Assembly (NCBI GenBank): GCA_013360405.1
Contig: JABWBR010000015.1
Location: forward strand, 1-64,000
Length of the DNA stretch: 64,000 nt
Source: Saprospiraceae bacterium
Lineage (GTDB): Bacteria; Bacteroidota; Bacteroidia; Chitinophagales; Saprospiraceae
Direction of reading: 5' to 3'
The notes beneath the pieces were generated by a model. That model worked only from the letters and a program-made list of their open reading frames with translations. It ran no database searches and was not told the DNA's origin. The position numbers were made by a program, and so were the translations under genes. Shown here in pieces: positions 1 through 7,927 of this stretch; the first letter of the stretch is position 1, and every line of letters starts with the position of its first letter.

Positions 1-97
1 TCAGCAAATCAGCACATCAGCACATCAGCACATCAGCACATCAGCACATCAGCACATCAGCACATCAGCACATCAGCAAATCAGCAAATCAGCACAT
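1..97. repeat. Octamer tandem repeat, about 12 copies
   Basis: The unit cagcacat (variant cagcaaat) is repeated head to tail about 12 times from position 2 to 97, and the array probably continues left of the window. It ends on the first base of the stop codon of the lipoprotein gene at 97-579. An 8-bp unit cannot keep a reading frame, so this is a non-coding satellite, not a protein repeat. Unit variants cluster near both ends (positions 2, 74 and 82). Confidence 0.9.
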
Positions 98-579
98 CAT
101 TCACAGTCCACCCGACCAAATTTCTTCGAGAACTGGGCCTTATCAGCATCCTTGAAGACCAGTTCGGCCTGGCCGGGCGTTTTTTCCATCAGTTCGCCTT
201 CTTTTTGCAGTAATTGGTTGCCGGAGAGCTTGAAGGCTACTTCTTCTGATTGCTCGCTGCCTTCAATGGTATAGCGGTAAATGCCGGTGATAATATCGCC
301 TTTTTTCTCTCCTTCGATAACGCCGTAGGCGCCGTCTTTCTCGTAGGGCATCCAATCCATAGTTCCGGCCACCTTATTGTCCAGCAGGATAGACAACGTA
401 ATGCGGGTCGTATCCTGGTTGTTGTCGCCTTCGGTCATCACGAAGCACATCACTTCTGAATTGGGCTTCACGGCAGAAGTATCGGCAGCCGCGTCGCCGG
501 CAGCATTTGCCTCTTTGTTGCCAGGCTGGCAGGCAGCCAGTAATAACAGGAAACCTGCAGAAAAAATAAATCGGTGCAT
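97..579 (-). CDS. Putative lipoprotein of unknown function
   Basis: A 160-residue protein with a hydrophobic N-terminus ending in a lipobox (LAAC, Cys at about residue 17), followed by an Ala/Asn/Asp-rich linker, so a lipid-anchored envelope protein is expected. The body (about residues 40-160) is predicted beta-rich and I do not recognise a named domain. The ATG at 579 is chosen because it gives the complete signal peptide. The gene is followed at its stop codon by an octamer repeat array. Envelope location is well supported; function is unknown. Confidence 0.75.
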   Translation of the reverse strand: MHRFIFSAGFLLLLAACQPGNKEANAAGDAAADTSAVKPNSEVMCFVMTEGDNNQDTTRITLSILLDNKVAGTMDWMPYEKDGAYGVIEGEKKGDIITGIYRYTIEGSEQSEEVAFKLSGNQLLQKEGELMEKTPGQAELVFKDADKAQFSKKFGRVDCE

Positions 580-649
580 ATAGTTTTTTTTTGATGTTGA
601 ATGTTGATGTTGAACAGTTAGTAGTTAGCGCGGAGAGCTAGGCCCTAAC

Positions 650-1045
650 TCAAAGTCTTTCCAGCAACAACCGATCTTGCCCGGACAGCTCCAGGCGGTC
701 GCCATCGATGGTGTAGGCCGTCATAAACTGGAGCGAGCGGGCAATCTGGGTCGCCAGGTCGCTATCGCAGCAGGCTTTGGTACAGGCGAGCGGACTGATA
801 TTGATCTTGCCTGCTTCGGGCAGGGCGTAACCGCTGAAACAGTTGTTGATGTCGAGTTTGATGTTCAGCGTAGCATCCGATTTGAAAGCCAGTACGTACT
901 CTTTGGTAGGCAATAAAGAGGAGGTTTGTCCGCCAGGGTGTAATTCGATGACTTTCCATTGTGAACCGCTCAGGCTGGGTGTGGCGGTTTTGCATTGCCA
1001 GCAGGCAGCGACAATTGTGATTACTATAATGTATGATAGGCGCAT
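650..1045 (-). CDS. META domain (HslJ-like) protein
   Basis: A 131-residue protein with a short hydrophobic N-terminus (about residues 4-15) that may be a signal or lipoprotein signal (VAAC and WQC are both possible). It is followed by a META/HslJ-type domain: a Trp-containing first strand (SGSQWKVIEL), a 'lafksd' strand, a conserved Asn-Cys-Phe-Ser-Gly-Tyr turn, and a C-terminal LELSGQDRLLLERL strand pair. META-domain proteins are small envelope or stress-linked proteins without known catalysis. Four cysteines around residues 68-93 may form disulfides. It is divergent from the YceI gene on the other strand, with an inverted repeat between them. Confidence 0.7.
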   Translation of the reverse strand: MRLSYIIVITIVAACWQCKTATPSLSGSQWKVIELHPGGQTSSLLPTKEYVLAFKSDATLNIKLDINNCFSGYALPEAGKINISPLACTKACCDSDLATQIARSLQFMTAYTIDGDRLELSGQDRLLLERL

Positions 1046-1090
1046 GGCATAAGGATTTGATTGCTATGTAAAGAAACGAAATTTTTTAAT

Positions 1091-1160
1091 AGCAGTCAGG
1101 GCTTAGCAGTCAGGGCTCAGTAACTTAGACCTAGCTGCTGAGCCCTGAGCCCTGACTGCT
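1091..1160. repeat. Intergenic imperfect inverted repeat
   Basis: The outer 13 nt agcagtcagggct (1091-1103) recurs as its reverse complement at 1148-1160. The inner part contains a second direct copy, agcagtcagggctcag (1105-1120), and its partial complement (1135-1150). The element sits between the divergent META-domain gene and the YceI gene, so it lies in their shared upstream region and could form a hairpin or bind a regulator. It resembles mobile intergenic repeats more than a dedicated operator. Confidence 0.7.
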
Positions 1161-1252
1161 GATAGCTGAAATCAAATTTTTTTCACCGGTAATGAACAAA
1201 TGTATATACATTAATGTTTAAACATTATTATTCATCAAAAAATAGAAAAACC

Positions 1253-1801
1253 ATGTCAACAGCAACAGCAACACAGACGGCCACCTGGGCCATTGATAAT
1301 GCACATTCGGAGATCAGCTTCAAGGTAAAACACCTGATGATCACCAACGTAACGGGGTATTTCCGCGAATTCGGCGGCCATATCACACCCTCTGAGCAGG
1401 GTTGGGAAGGCGCTTCGGCAGAATTTGTTGCCATGACGGCCAGCGTAGATACCAACCAGAAAGACCGCGACGCGCACCTGCAAAGCGACGATTTCTTTAA
1501 TGCAGCTCAGTACCCCGAACTGCGCTTCGTGTCTACGTCATTTGAAAAAGCCGGCGGCAACCAGTACAAGATGACCGGCAATCTGACGATCCGCGATATC
1601 ACGAAAACGGTGACGCTGAACGTAGAATCACTTGGCGAGGTACAAGATCCCTATGGCAATACGAAGTCAGGCTTTGAAATTTCCGGCACGATCAACCGCC
1701 AGGATTTCGGTCTGCGCTGGAGCGCCGTTACGGAAGCCGGCGGCATCGTAGTAAGCGACGAAGTACGCCTGCAATTGAATGTGCAGGTGGTGAGGGGGTA
1801 G
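1253..1801 (+). CDS. YceI-like domain protein
   Basis: A YceI-family (lipocalin-like beta barrel binding isoprenoid-type ligands) protein of 182 residues. The diagnostic start WAIDNAHSEISFKVKHLMI, the 'NVTGYF-x-FGG' turn, the 'SVDTNQKDRDAHLQSDDFF' stretch, 'MTGNLTIRDITKTVTL' and the terminal 'VRLQLNVQ' strand are all present, and the length matches the family. No signal peptide is seen, so a cytoplasmic form is likely. An in-frame ATG at 1214 would add 13 Lys/Tyr-rich residues; I prefer the ATG at 1253 because family members normally begin just before the WxID motif. It converges with clpB across a terminator-like inverted repeat. Confidence 0.88.
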   Translation: MSTATATQTATWAIDNAHSEISFKVKHLMITNVTGYFREFGGHITPSEQGWEGASAEFVAMTASVDTNQKDRDAHLQSDDFFNAAQYPELRFVSTSFEKAGGNQYKMTGNLTIRDITKTVTLNVESLGEVQDPYGNTKSGFEISGTINRQDFGLRWSAVTEAGGIVVSDEVRLQLNVQVVRG

Positions 1802-1885
1802 TTCTCTGTTCTCTGTTCTCTGTTCTCTGTTAAGTTTAACTTACAAAGTTAAGGTACGGATAACGGACAACAGAGAACGGAGAAC
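1801..1885. terminator. Inverted repeat, likely bidirectional terminator between YceI gene and clpB
   Basis: The 95 bp between the convergent stop codons (1801 and 1897) is almost entirely an inverted repeat. The left arm carries tandem gttctct units and the right arm is the complement (agagaacggagaac). An inner stem pairs aagtttaactt with aagttaaggt. The position between two converging genes fits a bidirectional transcription terminator. The same 'aacggagaac' arm recurs near 55490-55515, so it is also a repeat family. Confidence 0.65.
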
Positions 1886-1896
1886 CGACAACCCCC

Positions 1897-4512
1897 TTAC
1901 GCCTCCGTCTTCACCGGCTGCCTAAACACCACCACCTCGTCAAACACATCGAGTACGATACGGCTGTTGGGCACAATCTCGCCTAGCAGCATTTGCTTGG
2001 AAAGCTGGTTGAGTACGCGTTTTTGGATCACGCGTTTCAGTGGGCGGGCGCCGAATTCGGGGTGATAGCCCTCCTCGGCGAGCCAGTCCATGGCTTGGGG
2101 CGTGATGGTGAGTTTGATATCCTGTTTTGCCAGCATCTTGCGCAGGTCGTTGAGTTGGAGTTCCACGATACCCCGGATATCCGATTTGGAGAGCGGGCGG
2201 AACATGATTACCTCGTCGATGCGGTTGAGGAATTCGGGGCGCACGCTTTGCTTCAGGATTTCGAACACCAGATTTTTCGTCTTTTCAATCACCTCGTCTT
2301 TATCTTCCTCTTTCATACGCTCGAAATTCTCGCGGATAATATCGGAGCCGATATTCGAGGTCATGATGATGATCGTATTCTTGAAATTGGCCACCCGGCC
2401 TTTATTGTCGGTCAGGCGGCCGTCTTCCAGCACTTGCAGCAGGATATTCCATACATCGGGGTGCGCTTTTTCTATCTCGTCGAGCAGTACTACAGAGTAT
2501 GGTTTGCGGCGCACGGCCTCGGTGAGTTGTCCGCCTTCGTCGTAGCCTACATAACCCGGAGGCGCGCCTACCAGTCGGGATACCGTGTGACGTTCCTGGT
2601 ATTCGCTCATATCGATGCGGGTCATCAGATTTTCGTCGTTGAAGAGGTATTCTGCCAGCGCTTTGGCCAACTCGGTTTTGCCCACGCCGGTGGTACCCAG
2701 GAAGAGGAACGAGCCTATGGGGCGGCGTTCGTTGGAGAGGCCGGTGCGGCTGCGGCGGATGGCGTCGGCCACGGCTTCTACGGCTTCTTCCTGGCCGATT
2801 ACGCGTTTGTGCAGTTCTTCTTCGAGGTGCAGCAGCTTATCGCGTTCGCTTTGCAGCATGCGGGTCACGGGGATGCCGGTCCACTTGCTCACGATTTCGG
2901 CGATATCTTCGGCGTCCACGTCTTCTTTCACCAGCAATTTGCTGCGGCCTTGCATATCCTTGATCTTGGCCGTATATTCTTCAAATCGTTTTTGCACTTC
3001 GGGAACGCGGCCATAGCGGATTTCGGCTACCAGGCTGAAATTGCCTTCGCGTTCGGCGCGGTTGGCATCCTGGCGCAGTTGTTCGATTTCCTCCTTTGAT
3101 TTTTGCAGGCCGAGCACCAGTTCGCGTTCGGTTTCCCATTGCGCGCGCAGGGCGTTGCGGCGGTCTTCGAGGTTGGCCAGGTCTTCGTTGATCTTGTTGA
3201 TCTTCTGGGTATCGTTTTCGCGTTTCATCGCCTCGCGTTCGATCTCGAGCTGGCGGATCTTGCGTTCCACTTCGTCGAGTTCTTCGGGCATCGAATTCAT
3301 TTCGAGGCGCAGGCGGGCGGCGGCCTCGTCGATGAGGTCGATAGCCTTGTCGGGCAGGAAGCGGTCGGTGATATAGCGGGTAGAGAGTTGCACGGCGGCC
3401 ACCACTGCCTCGTCGAGGATATTGATTTTGTGGTGGGTTTCGTAGCGTTCTTTGAGACCGCGCAGGATAGAGATAGCGTCTTCTTCGCTGGGTTCGTCCA
3501 CCATCACCACCTGGAAGCGGCGTTCGAGGGCTTTATCGCTTTCAAAATATTTCTGGTATTCGTTGAGCGTAGTGGCGCCGATAGCGCGCAGTTCACCGCG
3601 GGCCAGTGCCGGTTTGAGGATATTGGCGGCGTCCATGGCGCCCTGGGTTTTGCCGGCGCCTATGAGGGTGTGGATCTCGTCGATAAAGAGAAAGATATTG
3701 CCGCCCGCGCTCACCACTTCGTTGACCACCGCTTTGAGGCGTTCTTCGAATTCGCCCTGGTATTTAGCGCCTGCAATAAGCGCGCCCATGTCGAGGGCGT
3801 AGATATCTTTGTCGAGCAGGTCTTCGGGCACGTCGCCGTTCACGATGCGGTGGGCGAGGCCTTCTACGATAGCCGTTTTACCCACCCCGGGTTCGCCGAT
3901 GAGCACCGGGTTGTTTTTGGTACGGCGGGCCAGGATGTGCAATACGCGGCGGATTTCCTCTTCGCGGCCGATTACGGGGTCGAGTTTGCCGTTGCGGGCG
4001 CGTTCGTTGAGGTTGACGGCGTATTTGTTGAGGGCGTTGTACGACTGCTCGGCGCTGGCGCTGGTCACCCGGCCGCCTTTGCGCAGTTCTTTGATGGCGG
4101 CTTTGAGGTTGTTTTCGTTGAGGCCGGCGTCTTTGAGCATCTGCGACACGCTGTCTTTTACGGCCAGCAAGGCGAGCAGCAGGTGTTCTAGGCTCACATA
4201 TTCGTCGCCGAATTCTTTGAGATACGAGTTGGCGCGCTGGAGTACTTCATTGGTGCTGCGGGCCAGGTATTGGCTGCCGCTGCCTCCGCTCACACGTGGG
4301 TACGACATCACAATACTTTCGGTGGCCTGTTTGACGGTCTGGTGATTGGCGCCTACTTTTTTGAATACAAAAGGCGCCACGTTTTCATCGACTTCCAGGA
4401 TACCTTTGAGCAGGTGCGCCGGCTCAATAGATTGGTGTTCGCGCTCCAATGCGATTTGCTGGGCGCGCTGCACGGCCTCCTGGGCTTTCAGGGTGAAATT
4501 GTTGAGGTTCAT
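1897..4512 (-). CDS. clpB: ATP-dependent disaggregase ClpB
   Basis: An 871-residue HSP100 chaperone of normal length. Order: Clp N-domain repeats (about residues 1-145), first AAA+ module with Walker A GEPGVGKT (206-213), long coiled-coil M domain rich in Glu/Arg/Lys (about 405-530), second AAA+ module with Walker A GTTGVGKT (about 605-612), and the D2-small C-terminal domain. ClpB works with DnaK to rescue aggregated proteins in the cytoplasm. The intact M domain and N-domain sequence indicate housekeeping ClpB rather than the ClpV recycling ATPase of type VI secretion, despite the neighbouring contractile system. A sigma-54-like promoter lies about 40 nt upstream of the start. Confidence 0.97.
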   Translation of the reverse strand: MNLNNFTLKAQEAVQRAQQIALEREHQSIEPAHLLKGILEVDENVAPFVFKKVGANHQTVKQATESIVMSYPRVSGGSGSQYLARSTNEVLQRANSYLKEFGDEYVSLEHLLLALLAVKDSVSQMLKDAGLNENNLKAAIKELRKGGRVTSASAEQSYNALNKYAVNLNERARNGKLDPVIGREEEIRRVLHILARRTKNNPVLIGEPGVGKTAIVEGLAHRIVNGDVPEDLLDKDIYALDMGALIAGAKYQGEFEERLKAVVNEVVSAGGNIFLFIDEIHTLIGAGKTQGAMDAANILKPALARGELRAIGATTLNEYQKYFESDKALERRFQVVMVDEPSEEDAISILRGLKERYETHHKINILDEAVVAAVQLSTRYITDRFLPDKAIDLIDEAAARLRLEMNSMPEELDEVERKIRQLEIEREAMKRENDTQKINKINEDLANLEDRRNALRAQWETERELVLGLQKSKEEIEQLRQDANRAEREGNFSLVAEIRYGRVPEVQKRFEEYTAKIKDMQGRSKLLVKEDVDAEDIAEIVSKWTGIPVTRMLQSERDKLLHLEEELHKRVIGQEEAVEAVADAIRRSRTGLSNERRPIGSFLFLGTTGVGKTELAKALAEYLFNDENLMTRIDMSEYQERHTVSRLVGAPPGYVGYDEGGQLTEAVRRKPYSVVLLDEIEKAHPDVWNILLQVLEDGRLTDNKGRVANFKNTIIIMTSNIGSDIIRENFERMKEEDKDEVIEKTKNLVFEILKQSVRPEFLNRIDEVIMFRPLSKSDIRGIVELQLNDLRKMLAKQDIKLTITPQAMDWLAEEGYHPEFGARPLKRVIQKRVLNQLSKQMLLGEIVPNSRIVLDVFDEVVVFRQPVKTEA

Positions 4513-4550
4513 AAGTTCAGTTTGTAGTTGTCAATAGCTTTATTAAATGG

Positions 4551-4566
4551 GGCAATTCTTGTGCCA
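4551..4566 (-). promoter_or_regulatory. Sigma-54 (RpoN) -24/-12 promoter motif upstream of clpB
   Basis: On the minus strand the sequence reads TGGCAC-AAGAA-TTGC, an exact match to the core sigma-54 consensus TGGCAC-N5-TTGC. The -12 GC lies at 4552-4553, which puts the start of transcription near 4540, leaving a leader of about 28 nt before the clpB ATG at 4512. A chance exact match is unlikely at this position. No enhancer-binding protein gene is in the window, so activity is inferred only from the motif. Confidence 0.55.
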
Positions 4567-4664
4567 GGGGGGAGAATGGGGGGGCGGGGCTGACAATTTG
4601 GCTTGCCGTGCGATTTTTATGGGACAGGATGGCAGGGGGTATTTTACCGCAGAGTTAAACGGAG

Positions 4665-4715
4665 TAAAACGGAGTGGCGCAGAGTGTGATGTTGACTCTG
4701 TGCCATTCCGTTTTA
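4665..4715. terminator. Hairpin-forming inverted repeat downstream of the eCIS operon
   Basis: A 20-nt arm at 4665-4684 pairs with 4696-4715 with three mismatches around an 11-nt loop. It lies about 50 nt beyond the stop of the last eCIS gene (4763) and before the clpB promoter, which is where an operon terminator is expected. The motif 'cagagttaaacggagt' links it to the repeat at 26955-27054 and to the half-copy near 57850. It is therefore a repeat-family member that may also act as a terminator. Confidence 0.6.
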
Positions 4716-4762
4716 GCTCTGAGAAAAATACGTATTGCACACGCTGTTTGAGGCGCCGGTGC

Positions 4763-6097
4763 TCAACGCAAAATTCTTCCGTCTTTTTGAAATTCCTTCC
4801 GAATTCCCTCAAGGAGGTCTTGAAAAAGCAGTTGTTTGTCGTTGCGATCCAGTGCGCGCAGACAGGCAAATTGTATGATATTGATGATCTCGGCGCCGGT
4901 GAGTTCGTATTTCTGCGCGATAGCGGGCAAGTTGATATCGCTGCCGAGTTGCACTTTGGGAGGAAAAGACTTTTGCCAAAGTTTGAGGCGTTCTTCGACG
5001 CCGGGGGCGGGGAAATAGATGATCGACTGGAAGCGCCGGCTGAAGGCGTCGTCGATATTGCTTTTGAAATTGGTAGCCAGGATGACCAACCCATCGTAGT
5101 ATTCTACTCGTTGGAGGAGGTAGGACACCTCCTGGTTGGCGTATTTGTCATGGGCGTCGCGCACGTTGGTGCGCTTGCCGAATAGGGCGTCGGCTTCGTC
5201 AAAAAAGAGGATCCAGTCTTTGTTTTCCGCTTTCGCAAAAAGGTTGGCCAGGTTTTTCTCTGTTTCGCCGATATACTTGGAGACGACCATAGAGAGGTCG
5301 ATGCGGTAGACGTCTTTGCCGGTGTATTTGCCGAGCAGGGAGGCGGTGAGGGTTTTGCCGGTGCCGGGCGGGCCGTGAAACAAGGCGCGATAGCCGGGTT
5401 TGAGTTTGCGGCGCATACCCCAATCATCCATCAGCGTTTCTCCGTATTTGACCCAGGTTTCGAGTTCTTTGATCTGCTGTACGGTGTCGGGGTGCAACAC
5501 CAGATCGTCCCAATCCAGCTCGGTTTCGATGCGCTGTGCGGGGAAAGTCATGCTGAAGCGCGGCGCCGCCGTCCTGCCGGTTGTAAACAAATCGACGTAT
5601 TCTTGCGACAGGATGATACGGCCGCTCAGACGCGGTTCGCCTTCGGGCACTTCTTCCAGCCAGAGTATGCGTTTTTTGGCAAACGTGTGGTCTTCGCTAA
5701 AAAAGTGGAGCACTTCCAGCCGCTTTTCCGCCTCCTCGCCGGCGAGGAGGAAAAGCGCCGTTTCGCCGGTAGGCAGGAAGCCTCGGAAGTTTTTGCCGCG
5801 GGCGCCGCCCAGTTGCGGGAAGTCGCCGGCCTGCGGCAACGCGTCCGCTATGACGCGGTCGTAGAAGTCGGCCTGGAGATGGGGGGCCAAAGCCAGCAGG
5901 AAGAGGGTTTGGGCCTGCGCCGACAGGTTGTGATGGCGAAAGAAATGGCTAAGCGGGGTGTCTTCGGCTTCTTCGAAATGTACCGGCAGGCCATTGCCGT
6001 TAAAGTGGCCGTTAGGGCTGAAATGGGTTTTGATTCGCTCGGTGATGAGGGCGGCGAGGTAGGCGAGCGGAGAAATTATGGAAGAAGCAGTTGACAT
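4763..6097 (-). CDS. eCIS-associated AAA+ ATPase (Afp15/Pvc15-like)
   Basis: A 444-residue single-module AAA+ ATPase. Residues 1-190 form a helical N-terminal domain. The ATPase core has Walker A GPPGTGKT (242-249), Walker B ILFFDEADALFG (296-307), an N[FL]xxNID sensor-1 region (about 343-349) and an SRRF arginine-finger motif (353-356). ATPases of this type are core members of extracellular contractile injection systems and are needed for assembly or cargo loading (known for Afp15/Pvc15). Here the gene is the last of the operon, separated from the structural genes by the cargo block, and follows the small DUF4157 gene by 38 nt. Identification as the eCIS ATPase is strong from both domain and context. 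Confidence 0.9.
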   Translation of the reverse strand: MSTASSIISPLAYLAALITERIKTHFSPNGHFNGNGLPVHFEEAEDTPLSHFFRHHNLSAQAQTLFLLALAPHLQADFYDRVIADALPQAGDFPQLGGARGKNFRGFLPTGETALFLLAGEEAEKRLEVLHFFSEDHTFAKKRILWLEEVPEGEPRLSGRIILSQEYVDLFTTGRTAAPRFSMTFPAQRIETELDWDDLVLHPDTVQQIKELETWVKYGETLMDDWGMRRKLKPGYRALFHGPPGTGKTLTASLLGKYTGKDVYRIDLSMVVSKYIGETEKNLANLFAKAENKDWILFFDEADALFGKRTNVRDAHDKYANQEVSYLLQRVEYYDGLVILATNFKSNIDDAFSRRFQSIIYFPAPGVEERLKLWQKSFPPKVQLGSDINLPAIAQKYELTGAEIINIIQFACLRALDRNDKQLLFQDLLEGIRKEFQKDGRILR

Positions 6098-6135
6098 AGT
6101 TAGTTACCCGATTTTCAAAGACATTGTTGTCATCC

Positions 6136-7146
6136 TCAACAAGGCGCCAGGAATGACGAGGTTTCTTCCGGTGTCGCAACACGTAGTTCCCCGGAAACAA
6201 CGCCGCTACTATCAACCGTAACCGTGAAAGAGCCTATTTTATACCATGTACCGCGCGGACTTCTTACAAAGTCCACGTCTTCAGAAAATCTCCCGCTGGA
6301 AGCTCCCGCCGCTATGGTATAGCAACCTCCTGCATCTGACCAAACAGTAACAGGAGCATGGTAATTATTAATGACTCTACCGTTGATTGGCCAAGGCATC
6401 GAAAATTTTTGTACTTTCTTTTCCTTTCCTGCCCCCTGCTGCACCACATGCGTCAACTCATGCGCCAGCAAGTGCTTCCCACCACTATCATCCGGATTAT
6501 ATTTCCCGGAGTTAAAATACACATCCTTTCCATGCGTAAACGCCTGTGCGCCCAATTCTTTATTCATCTGGACAGCCTCGGTATCGGTATGAATGTTTAC
6601 GCTACTAAAGTCAACGCCAAAGGAATGTTCCATTTCGGCGCGGGTTTTGGCAGGCATGGGCTTTCCATTGCCGGCGGTATTTTGAATGCGGCTACTCAGG
6701 TGATTACTCGCACCGGCTGCTCCAGCATCCGATTTCATTTGGACGGGTTCCTCTTCTTCCTCCTTCATCTGCACGGGCTCCTCTTCTTCTGGTATAGTCG
6801 CTTTTTGGATCGGTTCTTCTTCTTCCATTGCTGCCATTTGCACGGGTTCATCCTCTTGCGGCGTAGCCAGCGTAGCGCGTTGGATGGCGCTGATTTCCTG
6901 GCGCTGAACTATCGGGGTTTGCCCCTGGCCGCTGATCACCCGGTCGGCTACGGCGTCGGCTTCGCGCTCATAGGCGTCGCCGGGTTGGCCGATGCTCAGC
7001 TTGGTTTGTACGGGCAGGCCCTTAGCGGCGCTGAAAAAAGGTTGTTTTGCCGTCTCATTCGATTTGGAGAAAAACGGTTTTTCCCGCTGCTGGTCGTCGT
7101 TTTGATGCGGATTGCGATGTCGCCGCGACCGGAATATGTTTTTCAT
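6136..7146 (-). CDS. DUF4157 (eCIS-core) protein, probable small cargo
   Basis: A 336-residue protein. Residues 1-75 have PFF motifs and a conserved QTKLSIGQPGDAYEREAD segment. Residues about 95-140 hold an acidic repeat tract (units like EEEEPVQM). Residues about 165-240 form the DUF4157 domain with the zincin motif HELTH at 229-233 and the typical VNIHTD and NSGKYNP segments. The C-terminal ~95 residues are an unassigned beta-rich tail with 'YHAPVTVWSDAGGCYTIAAG', which could be the effector part. DUF4157 marks proteins encoded in eCIS loci, and several are loaded into the particle. It overlaps the ParA gene start by 4 nt (ATGA), so the two are probably translationally coupled. The activity of the tail is unknown. 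Confidence 0.85.
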   Translation of the reverse strand: MKNIFRSRRHRNPHQNDDQQREKPFFSKSNETAKQPFFSAAKGLPVQTKLSIGQPGDAYEREADAVADRVISGQGQTPIVQRQEISAIQRATLATPQEDEPVQMAAMEEEEPIQKATIPEEEEPVQMKEEEEEPVQMKSDAGAAGASNHLSSRIQNTAGNGKPMPAKTRAEMEHSFGVDFSSVNIHTDTEAVQMNKELGAQAFTHGKDVYFNSGKYNPDDSGGKHLLAHELTHVVQQGAGKEKKVQKFSMPWPINGRVINNYHAPVTVWSDAGGCYTIAAGASSGRFSEDVDFVRSPRGTWYKIGSFTVTVDSSGVVSGELRVATPEETSSFLAPC

Positions 7147-7916
7147 TTGCTGCCGATTTTAGATAAAAACTCCGCCGCCAGCGCCCGGTAGTCTTTGGCG
7201 CCGTTGGCATTTTTATCAAAAGAAAAAATATCTGTGCCGGCTCGCTGGGCTTTTGCCAGCGCAATACTCGTGCGGATGCAGGTAGTAAACACCTTGTCCC
7301 GACCGTAGTCCTGTAGCAATTGCGCTTCCACTTCGCGGGTCATCGTTTTGCGGGCGTCGTAGCGGGTCAGCACCAAACCGAGCAGGTCAATGCGCGCATT
7401 TAGCCGCCTGACGAGCTCCAAATGCCGCAAAAAGCTTTTCGCGCCTCTCAAAGATAAAAATTCCGGCGTTAAGGGCATCAAGATTGCGTCGCTGGCTACC
7501 AGCGCGTTTACGGTGAGCATGCCGATAGAGGGCGGGCAGTCGAGTAGCGCAAAATCGTAGCGGCGCTCCAGCCGTTGTAGTACCTGCGCCAGAATATGTT
7601 CGCGACCATACACGCTCACTAATTCCAGTTCGGCGCTTGCCAGTTCCAGAGAAGCCGGTATGAGGTCCAGCCCGCTTTTTTCGATGATAGCGTCTTCGGG
7701 CGGACCTGGAATACCGGCAGCCTCCCGTTTCAGCAGGTGATAGGTATTGGGGAAGGGTTCATCGTGAATGCCCAGCGATTGCGAGAGGCCGGCTTGCGGG
7801 TCGAGGTCGACGAGCAGGCAGGTTTTGCCGGCCTCGCGCAGGGCTGCCGCCAGGTTGAGCGTGGTGGTGGTTTTGCCGGCGCCGCCTTTTTGAATCGCAA
7901 TCGAAATGATTTTCAT
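7143..7916 (-). CDS. ParA/Soj-type ATPase
   Basis: A 257-residue deviant Walker ATPase of the ParA/MinD superfamily. The P-loop is KGGAGKTTTT (about residues 10-19), followed by the switch LVDLDPQAGLSQ and the Walker B-like strand FALLDCPPSIGMLTVNAL. These are all ParA hallmarks, and the length is complete. ParA proteins position DNA or large protein complexes by ATP-dependent surface binding. No ParB or centromere-like sites are seen nearby, and the gene is embedded in the eCIS operon: 11 nt after the haloperoxidase-like gene and 4-nt overlap with the DUF4157 gene. I infer a role in placing or partitioning injection particles or cargo rather than DNA; this is not proven. Confidence 0.9.
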   Translation of the reverse strand: MKIISIAIQKGGAGKTTTTLNLAAALREAGKTCLLVDLDPQAGLSQSLGIHDEPFPNTYHLLKREAAGIPGPPEDAIIEKSGLDLIPASLELASAELELVSVYGREHILAQVLQRLERRYDFALLDCPPSIGMLTVNALVASDAILMPLTPEFLSLRGAKSFLRHLELVRRLNARIDLLGLVLTRYDARKTMTREVEAQLLQDYGRDKVFTTCIRTSIALAKAQRAGTDIFSFDKNANGAKDYRALAAEFLSKIGSK

Positions 7917-7927
7917 AACCGGCAGGT

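Noticed and set aside
1-97. CRISPR-like array
   Set aside because: The units are contiguous 8-mers without spacers and no cas genes are nearby.
1993-4191. Long plus-strand ORFs (368 and 362 codons) opposite clpB
   Set aside because: They lie wholly antisense to an obvious clpB gene, lack family features and are explained by codon bias of the real gene.
1897-4512. clpB as a ClpV-like ATPase belonging to the contractile system
   Set aside because: The M domain and N-domain are those of ClpB, the gene has its own promoter-like motif, and the eCIS operon already has its own AAA+ ATPase.
6454-6462. HELTH of the DUF4157 proteins as proof of an active protease
   Set aside because: The HExxH motif is typical of the family, but a third ligand and activity are not evident from sequence, so only the domain is called.
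7143-7916. ParA as a plasmid partition gene showing a plasmid origin
   Set aside because: No ParB, iteron or replication gene is present, and the gene is embedded in the eCIS operon with a coupled overlap.
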